From Diphasiastrum complanatum (lineage: Eukaryota > Streptophyta > Lycopodiopsida > Lycopodiales > Lycopodiaceae): 64,000 nt of DNA. Location: contig CM055095.1 in assembly GCA_029204225.1 (NCBI GenBank), positions 11,623,506 to 11,687,505 on the forward strand, in the 5' to 3' direction. The number at the start of each line of letters is the position of its first letter. The stretch's first letter is position 1. Below, in pieces: positions 9,541 to 23,069 of this stretch. The position numbers and the translations under genes were made by a program. The notes beneath the pieces were generated by a model. That model saw nothing but the letters and a program-made list of their open reading frames with translations, made no database searches and had not been told where the DNA came from.

Positions 9541-9763
9541 TAGAAGCCATGAAAAAAATGATTAATACCTTCAGCATAAGGATTATTAAAGTATATATAT
9601 CTATATTGAGTTTTGACCTACAAAAGATCACTTCTACATATGCAAAAATGCAGATTTTTGAGTAGAAATCAATCTAGCATGCTCTAGCATTGGTAACTCA
9701 TCCAAATATTTGATAAATGTGGTTGATCCTCTCAAAACCTGAAACACAATAGCTCTGATACCA

Positions 9764-10405
9764 TGTGAAGGATTTCAGATCATTCAAGATCCAAATCCAT
9801 GTCGTTGATCTTTGGTTAAAAAAGGAGCAAACCAACAATCCTACCAATGTAGAAAAATCAGCATCTACATACACAATGAGATGCAAACTCTAAGAGATAC
9901 TGATCAAACATGAACCAAGCAATAAAATATAGTTGTCATCTATACAATTACAGTACCCTACTGTATTTCACACGTGTGGAACTGAAAATAGCAATAAATG
10001 ATCATTCTACACATAGATTGCAAGATAACATCATGGAAGTGCACCAATGAGTAGTAGAATCCAAAGAGACCCATGTATAATGATGAAATGAGAGAGAGAA
10101 GAAAGAAGATCCCTTTCTCCATGAGTTACAACAATATATAATAGGTCCAAACCCTACTTTGCCACTTGGCTTTCCCTCCAATATGAAAAACCCTACTATT
10201 TTGGGACTAGATTTAATGTACCCAAAGTTCAAATTTGAATCTCTCTCAAACTCGACTACCAACTTTCCCACACTTTCAAAAAGTTTTTATCAAATGTATT
10301 TTAAACTATTGTAACTTCAAAAAGTTTATCTCTAAGTCTAAAATGAGTTTTGGCCTCAATTGACAATTTAACAAAATATGACTAAACTTGTTGTAATCTC
10401 TCACA
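9764..10405 (-). repeat. 5' LTR of the 7476-10405 element
   Basis: On the minus strand it begins TGTGAGAGATTACAAC and ends AATCCTTCACA, followed directly by the tRNA-Met primer-binding site. Confidence 0.88.
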
Positions 10406-11274
10406 CTATGTGAAATCACACACATCTTAGGAGATTATTCACATTGTTTGAGATGTCCTCACACGTGTGAAAAGTACACATCAATAAGTAGAAAATTTTG
10501 CCATACATAACCTTATCAACTGCCTTTTGCCAAGTTAATAGGGCTATGAATGGCAAAAAAATTGCCACCAACTCTATTCAACTTTTGGTTGAAGTTCAAA
10601 TTCTTATTGATATTCAAATTAAGAATCCTAAGTTATTTTGCTGGTCTCATATTTGGTTAAGTTGTCTCTAGAAGATAACCAAACCAAAGGCTCATTTAAA
10701 AGTATCATTCAATGTGTGGCCAACCTCTAAACAGACTTGTCTTTGAATCGAGGGCACGTCACACTACTACCATAGAGTAGCCTCTTTGTCATTCACAATC
10801 ATTGTAAACATGTGGCTATGAATGGCACAAAAATTTTGCCAACAGTTCTACTTGTCGATGGATAAAGCTAGTGGCAGCTGTTTTTAGCCATTCACAATCC
10901 TATCAAAAGGCCGTTGTCATGTTGATAGAGTTGTGAATGGCAATTTCTTTTTTGCCACCATCTATTTTTTTCTCCAACAAATTGAGACAAATTTCAAATT
11001 TGTAGTGTTCTTGCATTGAGCATAATGACATGTGCCAACAATAGTAAAACTAAATCACAAATTTATGTGAGTGTTTTACATGAAAAAAACTAAGTTTTTA
11101 AGTTGAACAAGTAATGGCAAGTAAGCTAGAAATATGAAAGCAGATATGAATTTAGACACTTGACATCAAAAGCCGAAAAACATATCATGCCTGGTATGAT
11201 TAAAAAAACCTTTGAAACTTCAAAATAACTCCCTTCGTGAGTGGTTATCATTTCAAAAAATTCTTTGAAATCGA

Positions 11275-12423
11275 TTACATTGACGCATTTAGTCTAGTGG
11301 TCAAATCTATTTGAATCCTACTGGTCATACTTGCAACCAAAGATTTGAAAATCCATGAAATGGATGTGCAAACTACACCCCTTAAAATATTTCTACAAGA
11401 AGATAGCTTCATTTATAAGCCTGAAGGTTATGTACTTCTTGGTAAAAAACACAAGGTTTGTAAATTCCTCAAAGCCTTGTATGATTTAAAGCAAACTCTT
11501 TAGATCTAGTTTGATAGAACACCACCTTGTGACAATCAAATTTTATGTAATGTCTATATTAAGTTCAAGGGCTTAAGCTATATTATAATAGCTTTGTATG
11601 TTGATGATGCCTTTTAATTATTAGAAATTTATAATGGCTATACTTGAAACAAAATCCTTGTTGTCAAGTGAATTTGATATGATTAGTTTTGGGCCAATTC
11701 ATACAATATAGCTTATAACTATGGCATGGAAAATTGTAAGGCCATTCTTCTATGCATCAAGGCATCAGTTACTAAAAGAATTGTGCCCAAAGACTGACGT
11801 TGAAAAAGATGACATGTGAACATCCATATCAATCTGTCATTGGATCCTTGATATATGAACTATGATGGAAAGCTTTACAGAGAGTTATGAGATATACTCA
11901 ATCCAAAAGCAATATGCATTGTGTTATAATGGCACCTCCATGGATGTATTAATTTTACATTGATATTCATATCCAGATTAGGCTAGAGATTTGGACACTA
12001 GAAAATCCACGTCTAGGTATATATTCTAACTTCTAGGAGGACTTTTTCCTTCAATAATTGAGAACAAAAATTTGTTTTATTATCCTCCACAAAATTTCAA
12101 CTCATTACAGCCACTCAAGCAGTAAAGTAGATTAATTGGATCAAAAGATTAGTTCATGACCTAGAATTTGTTCAATACATTGTTTTGTGATAATCAAAGT
12201 TTTATTGCTCTTTGTTTAAATTCTAGATATCACTCTTGGACTAAACATAATGAAATTCTATTTCTTGAGAGAGAAAGTCAAGAGAAAGAGGTCAAATTGA
12301 TTGATTGTCACACAAACAACCTGGGTGTAGATTTATTGACAAAACCTTTGTATAAAGATAAACATACTACCTTTCTAAGTATGTCAAATTTCTCAAGTAC
12401 CTAGTAGTTACCTTGAGGGAAAG
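11275..12423 (+). mobile_element. Ty1/copia RT-RNase H relic
   Basis: In broken frames: IHEMDVQTTPLKIFLQED (RT), FLKALYDLKQTL, IALYVDDAF (the catalytic YVDD), an RNase H/C-terminal stretch with TATQAVK and WIKRLVHDLEFVQ, and LLTKPLYKDKH at 12330. Stops and frame changes are frequent. It ends in a purine-rich tract (TTGAGGGAAAG) touching the LTR at 12424. Confidence 0.75.
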
Positions 12424-12951
<528 letters not shown>

Positions 12952-13247
12952 CTTGATTATTCTAATTCAAATATTGAGTCGGATCCATAACTCACCTCTC
13001 TACTTGTCGGCCATGTTTACAGCCATTGTGAATGGCAAAAAGGCTACTCTATGGTAGTGGGCTTTGTCTTGATTTCTAACACAAGTCCGTTCAGAGGTTG
13101 GCCACACATCAAATGATATGTTTATATGAGCCTTTGGTTTGGTTATGTTCTAGAAGATAAGTTAATCAAATATGAGAGTAAAAAATAGCTAAAATTCCTA
13201 ATTCAATTATTGACAAGGATAACTTCGACCAAAAGGCAAAATGGAAA

Positions 13248-13452
13248 GCTTTTTTTTGGGGAGAGCTCCTTAGCAAACTTTTTGAAGGGCTTACTTTATC
13301 CAAGGAGCTTGCATGCATGCTTCATGATTTGGAGTACACTGGCAATGATTACTTAAAATTGTGAAGAGCAGTTGAAATGCCTCACAATATAGCAATGAAA
13401 ATTTTCAAACTATCCCACCTTCAAGAATTAATGACAACCCATAGATGTTTTC
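13248..13452 (+). pseudogene. Coding-like fragment of unknown origin
   Basis: One frame reads for about 68 codons with a single TGA: KAFFWGELLSKLFEGLTL, ELACMLHDLEYTGNDYLKL, then VEMPHNIAMKIFKLSHLQEL. The mix of residues is protein-like, but I do not recognise the family. It lies directly outside the right inverted repeat, so it could be captured gene sequence. Confidence 0.25.
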
Positions 13453-13989
13453 TCTGATAGATGTTTTCTCTGATAGATTCAATCTTCAAAAATAAGCATG
13501 AATATTATACTCAGCAATGGAATACACAAGAGTAAGAGTCAATGTCAGGGGCTTCACCTTGGAGGGCTACATACACAGTCAAGGTAGCCAAAGAATATTA
13601 AGATTGATTTAACAAATAAAGCTCTTATGCAATTCGTATGTATTGGCATGTAAATTGGAAGTACAGGCCATGCCAATTCTCACTGCACCAAAACTGTATA
13701 CATTTTATGAATTTTAGCTTTGAGAAAAATTCTAAGGTAACCGTGGAGGCTGCATAGAGATGCAATTAGCCCACAAGTTTGCAATTGGTAAAAAATATTG
13801 GTGTTCACCCCACTTCACTGCCGGCACACCTGTCGAACAAAATTGGATGTGTTATCCCAGGTTGATACAATCACGTAAAACAAACTTTTAAACCAATTCA
13901 CGTGGAAACCTACACAAAGTATATGCATCGCATTCAGCATCTTCCAAAATTGTACAATAATGAAACAAATCAATAGGAACTTAAGAGCG

Positions 13990-15292
13990 TCAAAACATAA
14001 AAGACACCAATATGTAATGCACCAGTTCTCACAGTTCGAAATAAGTTGAAGGTCGTGGTCCATACCCAAATACTTATGCAAAGGCAGCAACGACAATCGA
14101 CACAACATTTGACTTTCTCGTTCAAATGAGATGATTTCAGCAGCCTCATCAATGCTGCATAGTCTTTCCAAGGATTTCCAAGAACTCAGCAAAGTGGAGC
14201 TGCCCTCAAAATCAAGAATGGCCAAGTAAACTGCATCTTTGAGGTCTGACCAATCTATCTTGCAATGCTCCAACGTCGCTTGGAGTACCTTTCCTTGATC
14301 ACTTGAAACTTCTACCCATGGTCTGTAGTGTCGCGAAGCTGCTTCAAGAATGAGAGTTACTGCATGTATTTGACCAAGAGCAATGAAATAACGTCTACCT
14401 GTAACCATGGAAACAATTGCATTTAGCTTCTATAAAACGTGGTGCATCAGGACTTCCAAACATATTACTTTTTCGAGAATGTGGCCACTGTTGACGTCTG
14501 AAATTAGTCCAAGCACATACACAGGTTAAACGACTTTTTCCTCAAATCCAGGAACTTGAGCAAAAATTATGCAGCTACTTGAGAAACAGAACAAAATCAA
14601 CTCTATGATTTGGTGCTGGTAACCTGGAATTCAGCAAAATATGCTCATACCTTGTAAGTGTGAAATAAGTGAAGAGCACAATCCAGCATGTTTAGCATGC
14701 TGCCAAAGAGCACGACCATGAGCCAGCTCATAAGCACAAACTGAAGCAAGAGCATTCCAGGCCTGGATGTAGGCAAGCTGAACCTGAACACTCGCTGATG
14801 CTGAAATTTGCAAAGTCAGCCCTTCCAAACTTTTAATATTAACTTTGTCATCAAAAAGCACCTTGATCTGTATCAACATCAAAAAGATGTAGATAAAAAG
14901 ACAAGTACAAACTCTACTGATATGTTTCATTATTAGGTGTCAGGTACATTCAATGACAGAAGTAAAAGACACTGACTGGCAAGTTTGATGTTTCTAAAAT
15001 CACAAAACAGTTTCTCGGTTCATTTAAAAGATAGCTTGCGATAAAAGATGCACGTCATCTGCACAAAATAAGGGCTTCTTCACATTAGCGCATAAAGTTG
15101 GCATTAAATTCGCCTTCATCTTGCCTTTACCATTCATCAAGTTTATCAGTGCAGATTCTCAAAAGAATATGTGATACTAGATAGGACAATTTTGTTTGAC
15201 TCCAATATGCTTATTACCTCAGTTGTGGGGTGATTTGAAAGTACAAGAAGTGCCTTTAACTTTCCAATAGATGTCCCAATGCATGTTTTTGG
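13990..15292 (-). CDS. Three exons of a large helical-repeat-type protein gene (partial)
   Basis: Three exons with good splice sites read in order on the minus strand. Exon 1, about 15292-15218: IGTSIGKLKALLVLSNHPTT, donor GTAATA. Exon 2, 14867-14651: acceptor TTGATACAG, encoding IKVLFDDKVNIKSLEGLTLQ and VQLAYIQAWNALASVCAYEL, donor AAG/GTATGAG. Exon 3 begins about 14398 after acceptor TGGTTACAG: RRYFIALGQIHAVTLILEAA, RHYRPWVEVSSDQGKVL, ending near LLPLHK about 14065 at a GTATTTGG donor-like site. Alternating Leu/Ala patterns suggest alpha-helical ARM/HEAT-like repeats of a large nuclear or scaffold protein; a plant Virilizer-like m6A-writer subunit is a guess I cannot verify. Further exons must lie outside. 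The exons have no internal stops, so this is a live gene or a recent gene fragment. Confidence 0.5.
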
Positions 15293-15299
15293 CACTTAA

Positions 15300-18200
15300 A
15301 TTTTGTCCATCTTCCCTCATTTATCTTTCTGAGAGTCATACTCAAAGCCTAAAAGATAACAAAAATGGTTTTGCTGAAGGTTTTACTCTTCATAATTCAA
15401 ATGTCAAAGTAACTATATCAGCAGTCATCGTGATTCTTCTTAATCTGCTTGTCAGACGACTCACAACGACTAAACTCCACTCAAACAAAGTACATTTCCG
15501 ATATGTTGACACATCATTATGATAATGATTTTCCAGTCATCAACTGTCAATATTTTGGATGATCTTATTCTCAAAATCATCACAGGATTATTTTGCCAAA
15601 CCGTTGAGAGACTATCCATGTCTTGTCTTAGCCTCTTAGGTGCATCAATGATTCCCTCACTATCTTCACTTTGCTTGATGCCTCATCTGGGCTCTTTGCA
15701 TTCTTGGTCACCATTAACATTGCTTGGTGAAAACACCCTCTTTTCCTGTTTTTCCTTCTGTCCTTAAATATTTTTTTCTTACCATCGAAATAGCAAAGCC
15801 GGCATTCTGTCTCTGCGAGCGTACTGAATCTTGTGTATAAGCACATTATGAACATAGCAGGCTACTACAGCATGTATGTATTGCTATTGTGAGTTTCATT
15901 TCGTGCCAAGAAGTGACAAAGACGTCAATCATTACCAATTTGCAAGTCCCATTTCTCCGCATTTCAGCCAACAAAAGAATGTTACAATTTTTTGCATGTT
16001 CTCTTGTACTTAGCTTTGTTCCACCAAACATGGTTTCTGTATCCTGACAACTTTCTTATGCAGAGCCCTAGTTCTCAATTGGTAGTTCTGAAGCAGATCC
16101 TAGAAGCTCCATTGTCTAATGTCATTAGTATGTCCTAGTTTTGGGAAGCATCCAGACTATTTAAAAAATTAGTGGGTCATTGCATCCCCTAGGCCAGGGT
16201 ATCAATTTCTTAGGCTTTCTCTAAGAATATCCTACTTTTTAGGAAGACTCTCTAATGCAAAATTCGCATTTACTAAGATTGGCGTTCAACTTGATGGACA
16301 ATCTAGGGATATGTATCTCAAGGTTTAGCTTCGGTGCTTGAATCCATCAGGTTTAAATGTCAAGTAAACAATTACGGTTGAAGACCCAATTCGTAGGGTA
16401 AATGCATGAAACTCTCCCATCTTTTCAAAAGTCAGTCCTTAGTCTCAACAAAGATGATGGAAGAGCACTATAATGCCATAACAAGAAAACCGCTGGAGAT
16501 ACAAATGCAACGTTGTGGCTTCAAAGATAGTTGATAGAAACAGCAACGTGAGGGTGCATAAAGGCCACACGCAGGAAGAAATTAGCATGTACAGTGATTT
16601 TGAGTTCATTATGCTATACTCAGGGGCATGTCCTGGGTTTGTCAGTATATGTGGCCATATTGGGCCTAACTCTAGTTTGGCAGGTGGTAGGCCAGTTTAG
16701 TGACACCTGTTGAGCCCATGCAGTTTGGGGCTTTGCTATATGTACAGTGTTTCTTCATAATAGACTTAACTTTTGTTGTGCGCACGATCCGGTGGAACTA
16801 TGGGATAGTGTCTTTCACCGAGAGAAATAGCACTCAAAGCGTCTCAGGAGAGAGGACTCCATACGGGGTATCGACAGTCTGGATGGCAGGAGACAGCAAA
16901 GTTCCTTCGATCGGAGCTTCGGGGAAGATCAGAATGATCGTTGTAGGTGGATTCCTGGGAGAATTTACGGAAAAACTTGCAATTCTGGTGATTTCGGGGA
17001 AATCATTGATGATGGCTAAGTAATTGACTGTGTAGGCAGCCGGTTGAAGCAATTGGATTTGCAAGAGAGCTGTAAAGCATAGTGTTATACAGCCAGGGCA
17101 GTTTACAGGGTGTGATTGAGTGGAAAACTAAGAAAATTTTGAAAATTTCCGGTTTCATGAGGTGTTGGTGGATTTCTCAGAAAATCAGCCTGTTTTGGAA
17201 CAATACCGCACCAATTAACATGCCGAAAATTGCATCAAAATGCTTGAGGTAGGGCGACCTCAGACTGACAGAGAGCTGCAAGAGTAAGCTCAGTGAAAGA
17301 TTGAGCAAAGGCCAAGAAATTCTCATTATTTTCAAGACAAGGGTTTGCAAGCACAAAATGGAAGGGCCTAACTAAGGCTAGAGGGCACTTTTTTTGGCCA
17401 TCCTTGGGCCAAAATGACCCCTGAAACTGGCTACATTCGCCATTTGGGTACTGTAGGGCCAAATTTGGGGCAATTTTTGGCTGGTGAAACCTGCTACAAG
17501 GCGGTACAATGAGGCATTATCACTTCGAAATCATTATTACTTACTATTGATAAGGTAACAGGGTGTTTGGAAGTGGTAAATGCAGTATGGGAGTGAATGG
17601 TAGCAGAATTGTGTGGAGAAAGCTAGTATTGGCGACAAAAGTGCAGTTTGGCGGCGTGACTACTCATCATTGGCAACAATTTTGAGAGGGCAAGCAATCA
17701 CAGGTGAGATATAGGCACGGTATGCCGGTTACAGGTGAAAAATTCTTGTGATCAGGTTCAACTTTTGGGGTTTGAACCAACCAACGTCAAGTGGCGCTTT
17801 GGGGGAACACTCTCACAAGTATGATCGGCAGTGGCATTGTCGAGTCAGGTAATAGCTACATTGACACACGCATCTGTAGCTTGCAAATTTCTCGTTCGGA
17901 GGGAAATATGGGCTACCTTGGAGGTACACACAGTTTGGCGGTCACAGGTGATGGAAGTGCAAGGTGGTGCCAGTTGGAAGCCATTGGGCAAAATAGCAGA
18001 TTTGCATTGGACGAGCTGTGTGTGGGACACGCAGAGGATGAAGAACGGGTGAATAATCACACATTGGATGCTCTTGGTGAGTGGTGAGTGTGATGATTTT
18101 GTGGTTTTGCAGTCGATAAGTCAATTTTGATCAAGCCATTGTAGCTGTGGAGCAGTGTATCAGGTTTGTCATCAAGAGATACACTTCAACTACCAGTTTG

Positions 18201-19260
18201 GGTAAGTCAAGTCAATTTGCCATATCAATATTGCATCAAGGATGCAAATTCCAGTGATGGCAAGGTGCAGATCATTTGGTTTGGGCCATGAAAGATGTCA
18301 TAGGTTCACTTGGAGGGATATTGGCATGCACAATCATGTGAGGGACTTGATGGTGGCTTTGGAGTTCACATCTCAGTGTATTCTCAGGGAGTGGTTTGGA
18401 ACCATTCATAGGAGCAGCTTGGAGCTAGCTTGTGGAAATACATGTGGGCACTACAGGGTAGATGCTCAGATCTTTGTGATCAGGGATGGCATTGGAATAC
18501 CTGGTAGGAATAGCACTGCAGGATGAGATGGGATGATCATCAGGGGGCAGTTATTTCATATTGGACTTGAGTCATTGGCATGGACAGGACTTACAGGTGG
18601 GATTCATGATGAAATCAAAACACTGCAAATACAAATGGTCAAAGCGTGAAGCTTTGAGAGCCAGCTCTAGGTTGGAGAGCTGATGGAGATCGCACAAGGT
18701 GTGATCGGAGGGTGAAACACTATGATGGGTGTTTTACTAGTGATCTACTGTAGGGGACATTGATGGCGAGGACTTCATGGTGTGCTCATTTGGGAGTACA
18801 GGTTGGCATTACAGCATGGTGCCAATTTTGGACATTGGCATCGATGGGGAGGCATCTACCATCACGGGCTTGGATAAGCTACCTATAGCTTTCATGCATT
18901 TGGCTGTATTTGCAGGAGTCTAGGCTTAGCACATGTGTTGGAATTTACATGGTGCAGATTCTAAGGTGGTGAGATCAAGGATAAGACTAGAGACATATGC
19001 CTCAGTATGATCAGGGAGTCAGTAGTCTCGGGATCCCATAAGCGGCGACTCAGGGACATGCTTGCGTTGGCATGGTGTCGGGTGGCACATTGCCAGGGAG
19101 AGCGAGCAAATGCTAGGAGCCAGGTGGAGCAGGTGATGCTTTGGAATTTGGCTTGTCTAGCAGGATGGTGACCAGGATCGAAGACATCAGGTGAGGGGAT
19201 AATGTGATTCCTCTAATCAGGTCAGCCAAAGGGCCTATGGATGCATGGCACATTATTTGT
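15300..19260. other. No supported gene
   Basis: Short open frames at 15628-16031 (minus) and 16515-18530 (plus) have no recognisable motif and lack splice context. From about 16700 to 19260 the plus strand is G-rich with many CAGGTG and TTTGG words, unlike the AT-rich DNA around it. This fits an untranslated interior or LTR of a large retroelement, possibly of the copia element that begins at 19270, but no matching LTR pair was found. Confidence 0.5.
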
Positions 19261-19269
19261 GCATTGTAT

Positions 19270-21117
19270 GAGACAGCAAGTTGAAGAACAAGTTGTATAC
19301 TCTCAGAATGGAGACAAGGGAGATAGTTACTGATCATCTTAATAAGATTCAGGATATTAGATATCAGCTTTCTATACTTGGAAAGTCTATTGTTGACAAA
19401 GACTTGGTGCCAATAGTTCTGAATAACTTGTCATATGCTTATCAGAACTTTGTGATCGGATGATATCTATGAGAGAGAAGATCCCTACCTATGAAGAAGT
19501 CTATGGTCTCTTGTTATAGGAGGAGATGAGGAGAGTTAATCTCTCCAAGAGGGAAGATTTTCAGGAGCATGTCTTTGCTTCTAAGAAGAAGCAAAATCCA
19601 ACCAAGGATAAGAAGAAAGGTTAAGACAAGAACAAAGGAGCACCACAAACACTTGAGCAAGGAATGGAGAACTTGCAGATGTCAGAAGCACAATCCTCCT
19701 CAAATACTTCTTCCACACCTTGAAGAAAGGGGAATTGCAATTACTGTGGTAAATATGGACACTTTGCTTTTGAGTGCAGGAAGAAGCTTGCAGAGCAAAA
19801 GAAGGGCACAAAGAAGCAGGGAGGAAATATTGTTGAGAGTGTTGCAAGAGAGGAGCAGAGTGACATAAGGCAAGCTGAGTTATTCTCTATTGCATTGGCC
19901 TCACAAGCCACAACAGGTGGTTGGTACATTGACTCAGGTGCTTCAAAGCACATGACCCCTCATAGGGATTGGTTTGATACCTTTGTGGGGATTTGTGATG
20001 GACAAGAGGTGTGTCTAGGTGACAACTCAACACACAAAGTCAAGGGAATGGGCACAGTACCTATTAAGCTTTAGAAGTCAAAGTCATTAAGAATGTCTTA
20101 TATGTACCAGGACTTGCTAAAAATCTTCTTTCAGTAGGAGCTATCACTCAACAAAATATGAAAGTAGAATTTGATGCTACTTCTTGTCTTGTGTTGGACT
20201 TGAGTGATAATATGAAGGTTGTGGCCAAAGGATTGCAGGAAGATAATCTATACAGGTTGTACACTTCTATCCCTAGTCAGCATGCTTATACAGCAAAAGG
20301 AAGTGATGTGGATAGGTTGTGGCATGAGAGGTATGGACATCTTGGCTACCAAAGCATGCAGGTGTTGAACCAGCATCATATAATGGAGGGGCTTCAAGTT
20401 GTTAAGCCAAGCTCTTCAGTTTGCGAGGCTTGCTCTATGGGAAAACAACAAAGACATAAGTTTCCCAAGGAGAGCACCACCAAGGAGAGCACCATCAGGG
20501 CAGCAGACATACTTGACTTGGTACATTCAGATTTGTGGGGGCCAACCCAAACCAAATCTGCAAGGGGAGCATATTACTTTATGACCTTTATTGATTACTT
20601 CTCACGCAAGATTTGGATTTATTTCTTGAAGTTAAAATCTGAAGCATTCAAGTACTTCCTGCATTTCAAAGCTTTGGTAGAAGAACTTTCAGGAAAGAAG
20701 ATAAAGATGCTCAGGGCAGACGGTCGTGGAGAGTTCATTAAGACAGAATTTGTGGAATTTTGCAAGGCCAATGGGATCAAAAGGCAGCTTATAGCTCCTC
20801 ATACCCCTCAACAAAACGGCATAGCGGAGAGAAAGAACTGAACTATTGCGGAGTGTGCAAGGTGCATGCTCAAGGCAAAGGGGTTGCCCAACTCTTTTTG
20901 GTGCGAGGCAATGCACACAGCAGTGTTTATGTTGAATAGAAGTCCAACAAAAGCTATGGAAGGCAAGACTCCAGAAGAGGCATTTAGTGGCATTAAGCCC
21001 AATGTGAGCGCTTTGCGAGTGTTTGGTTGTACGGCCTATGCCCATATTTCCAAGGATAACAGGAAGAAGCTGGATGCAAAATCAGCAAAGTGTATTTTCT
21101 TGGGATACATGTTGGTA
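19270..21117 (+). mobile_element. Ty1/copia gag-protease-integrase, pol cut short
   Basis: Order is normal: gag (TLRMETREIVTDHLNKIQDI at 19300); CCHC knuckle CNYCGKYGHFAFEC at 19735; aspartic protease WYIDSGASKHMTPHRDW at 19923; integrase H/C zinc region WHERYGHLG with CEACSMGKQ at 20320-20450; DDE core LVHSDLWGP, LRADGRGEF, then ERKN at 20520-20840. Breaks are TGA at 19461, stops near 19520, 19622 and 19722, a frame change and TAG near 20070, and TGA at 20839. Most copia integrases have a D-N or D-R in the second core motif; here it is ADGRGEF. The reading stops at FLGYMLV (21117) and RT and RNase H are absent: the polypurine tract follows at once. Confidence 0.88.
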
Positions 21118-21131
21118 TGAACAAAATAGCC

Positions 21132-21650
21132 ATTGAGGGGGGGTGTCAAAATAAATGCCTATTTTGCCCCTTAAGGCTTGTATACTTGTAACTTGTAAGT
21201 TGTGCATAAGACATGGGGGCAAAACATTTATGTACATAGTACACCCCACATGTGCTAATTAGGCAAGTAATAACAAGTAGGTTGAGGACCCATGTGGGTT
21301 CTAGAGCTAGAATTAGCAAGACACCACCTCTATACATTACATGCTAAATGTAGTCCAAAGTTTGGAGGGGTTTCCACGCCCTACTACTCTTTGAATAATC
21401 ATTCAAGTTGTGTGACCTTTGAAGTCCTCTCTCTCTTGCTTTTGTGTTCTACTCCATAGCTGGTTTTTTCAAGCTTTCATAGTGTGCTTACTATGCTGTT
21501 ATGATACTCCATAGCTAGGCCTTGGAATTTGTCAAAAGAGACCAAGGGTCCTGGGCTTGTTCAAGGCGTATTCTAGCCTCGAGCTTTTGAGGCCTACCTC
21601 CACCAGGTCTCTCATCAAATTTGATTCATCACTTAGAAGTTAGTATGTCG
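21132..21650 (+). repeat. Polypurine tract and 3' LTR of the deleted copia element
   Basis: The tract TTGAGGGGGGG (21133-21143) is followed by TGTCAAAATAAATGCC at 21144, a typical LTR start. The right end is not certain; TTTGATTCATCA near 21632 is a possible limit. No 5' LTR copy was found, so the 5' half is lost or too diverged. Confidence 0.6.
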
Positions 21651-21729
21651 CTTACTACTTTCAACTTTGTTGTCCGATAATTGATTTGTTGAAGCCTAAT
21701 ACAATTTGCAATCATGATTCATTTCAGGT

Positions 21730-22665
21730 TTGACTTTATTTTCATTGTTCTAGAGCACCTCTTGAAGGTTCATGGCAGCTTGAGGTAAATGGTGGTCTCA
21801 AACCATTGGTAGGAGTGGAGGCCCTCATTAGAGCCTAGGGCTCAGTGATTTGAGAGGACTATGCTATCATCTCCTTTTTGGGATGAGGGAAGGGCCATTG
21901 TCACAGGGTTGCAACCTCTTTACAGTGTCCTACGTCTTATAGATAGAGAGGGGCTACACTTTCAGCCTTCTCTATGAGTTCATGGACAGGCTGGGAGAGC
22001 ATATTCGCACTTGCACTGCCTTCAGTAAAAGGTGAACTTTCAGAGTGACTAGTATTTATATTCATTGATGAGATCTATTATCTATTATCTCTTATCATTA
22101 TTGATGAGTATTTATGTATTATGATGCATTTGACATGATGATGTATGATTTCAAATTGTATAGGGTTGAAGAAATAAGAGAAAATTGGCAAGCCAGGTGG
22201 GAGTGGTTCCATCAGTCTCTGCATGCTATGGCTTGCATTCTTCACCCACTATGGAGGTCCTAGGAACGAAGATCAGTTCCATGATGGAGAGTTCCAACAG
22301 GAATGGCGCACATACATTGAGATGGTCTATCCTGACCTTGTCATACAGGATTCACTCAGGGATCATCTCAATGTCTTCAGGTATGAGTCATGACATTTCT
22401 ATTAGACGTGTTATTTTTTCAAGTCCTTAGTATTTCTTGAAAGTTGAATTCTAATCTTGTGAGTGGCCACATTGTCACACTCAACACTGCATTAGACCCA
22501 CACATGAATGATCTTCAATGTGCATTGTATCACGTGTGTAGGCGTGAGACTCTTGAGTTTGGGTGTCCAGGAGCTCGGCTCAGAGTAGGACAATTGCGCC
22601 CTTTCATGGTGGGACAAGTATGGGAGCGATGTTCCTCGATTCTAGAAACTTTGATTTCAGGAGTA
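21730..22665 (+). pseudogene. hAT-family transposase relic
   Basis: In several frames the plus strand spells the middle and end of a plant hAT transposase (DUF659 type): VLRLIDREGLHFQPSL at 21933, EFMDRLGEHI near 21985, WQARWEWFHQSLHAMA at 22185, FQQEWRTYIEMVYPDL at 22300, and WWDKYGSDVPRF at 22612. The RWEW..LHA and WWDKYG motifs are characteristic. Stops, frame changes and possible introns (GTAAAT at 21786, TATAG at 22163) separate the parts. No terminal inverted repeats were identified. Confidence 0.75.
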
Positions 22666-23069
22666 AAACTAATTATTGGTGTTATCATGATCTCCAAGTA
22701 ACTAACCAGAAACGGAGAGGAAGAGATAACTAGGATAACTATTGCATACAGATCACAAACGCTTGTGATGGAATCTACAATTTCTCATAAACAAAACCTC
22801 ATGAATTATGAAAATGGAATAAATAAATTCCATGTAATAGTATATGTATCTTGAGGAGAAATCAAATCACTAACAAGATTGATTGTGTTACGAGCCTGTA
22901 ACTAGTGCCGAACCCTAGGGAACTCTAGAGGTCAGATACCACGATCAGGGGCATGTCCAGCGTACACGACCAACAAGGCAACAGTGTGAGTAATGTGCCC
23001 CGGCACAAACCATAGTCATAGAGGGCCTAACACAGCTTAGGGACCTTGTCAGCAGGATAGGGCCCCACA

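Larger units (their letters stand above)
7476..10405 (-). mobile_element. Complete non-autonomous copia-type LTR retrotransposon, 2.93 kb
   Basis: Two direct LTRs (7476-8076 and 9764-10405) start TGTGAGAG and end CCTTCACA on the minus strand. The primer-binding site TGGTATCAGAGC (complement at 9752-9763) abuts the upper LTR, as expected for initiator tRNA-Met priming. A purine tract GAAGAGGGAG lies next to the lower LTR. Flanking 5-mers are CTACG (7471-7475) and CTATG (10406-10410), a target duplication with one C-to-T change. The 5' LTR has about 40 bp that the 3' LTR lacks. The 1.7 kb interior cannot encode a full gag-pol, so the element must have been moved by an autonomous relative. Related copies lie at 31034-32489 and 47772-47999. 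Confidence 0.88.
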
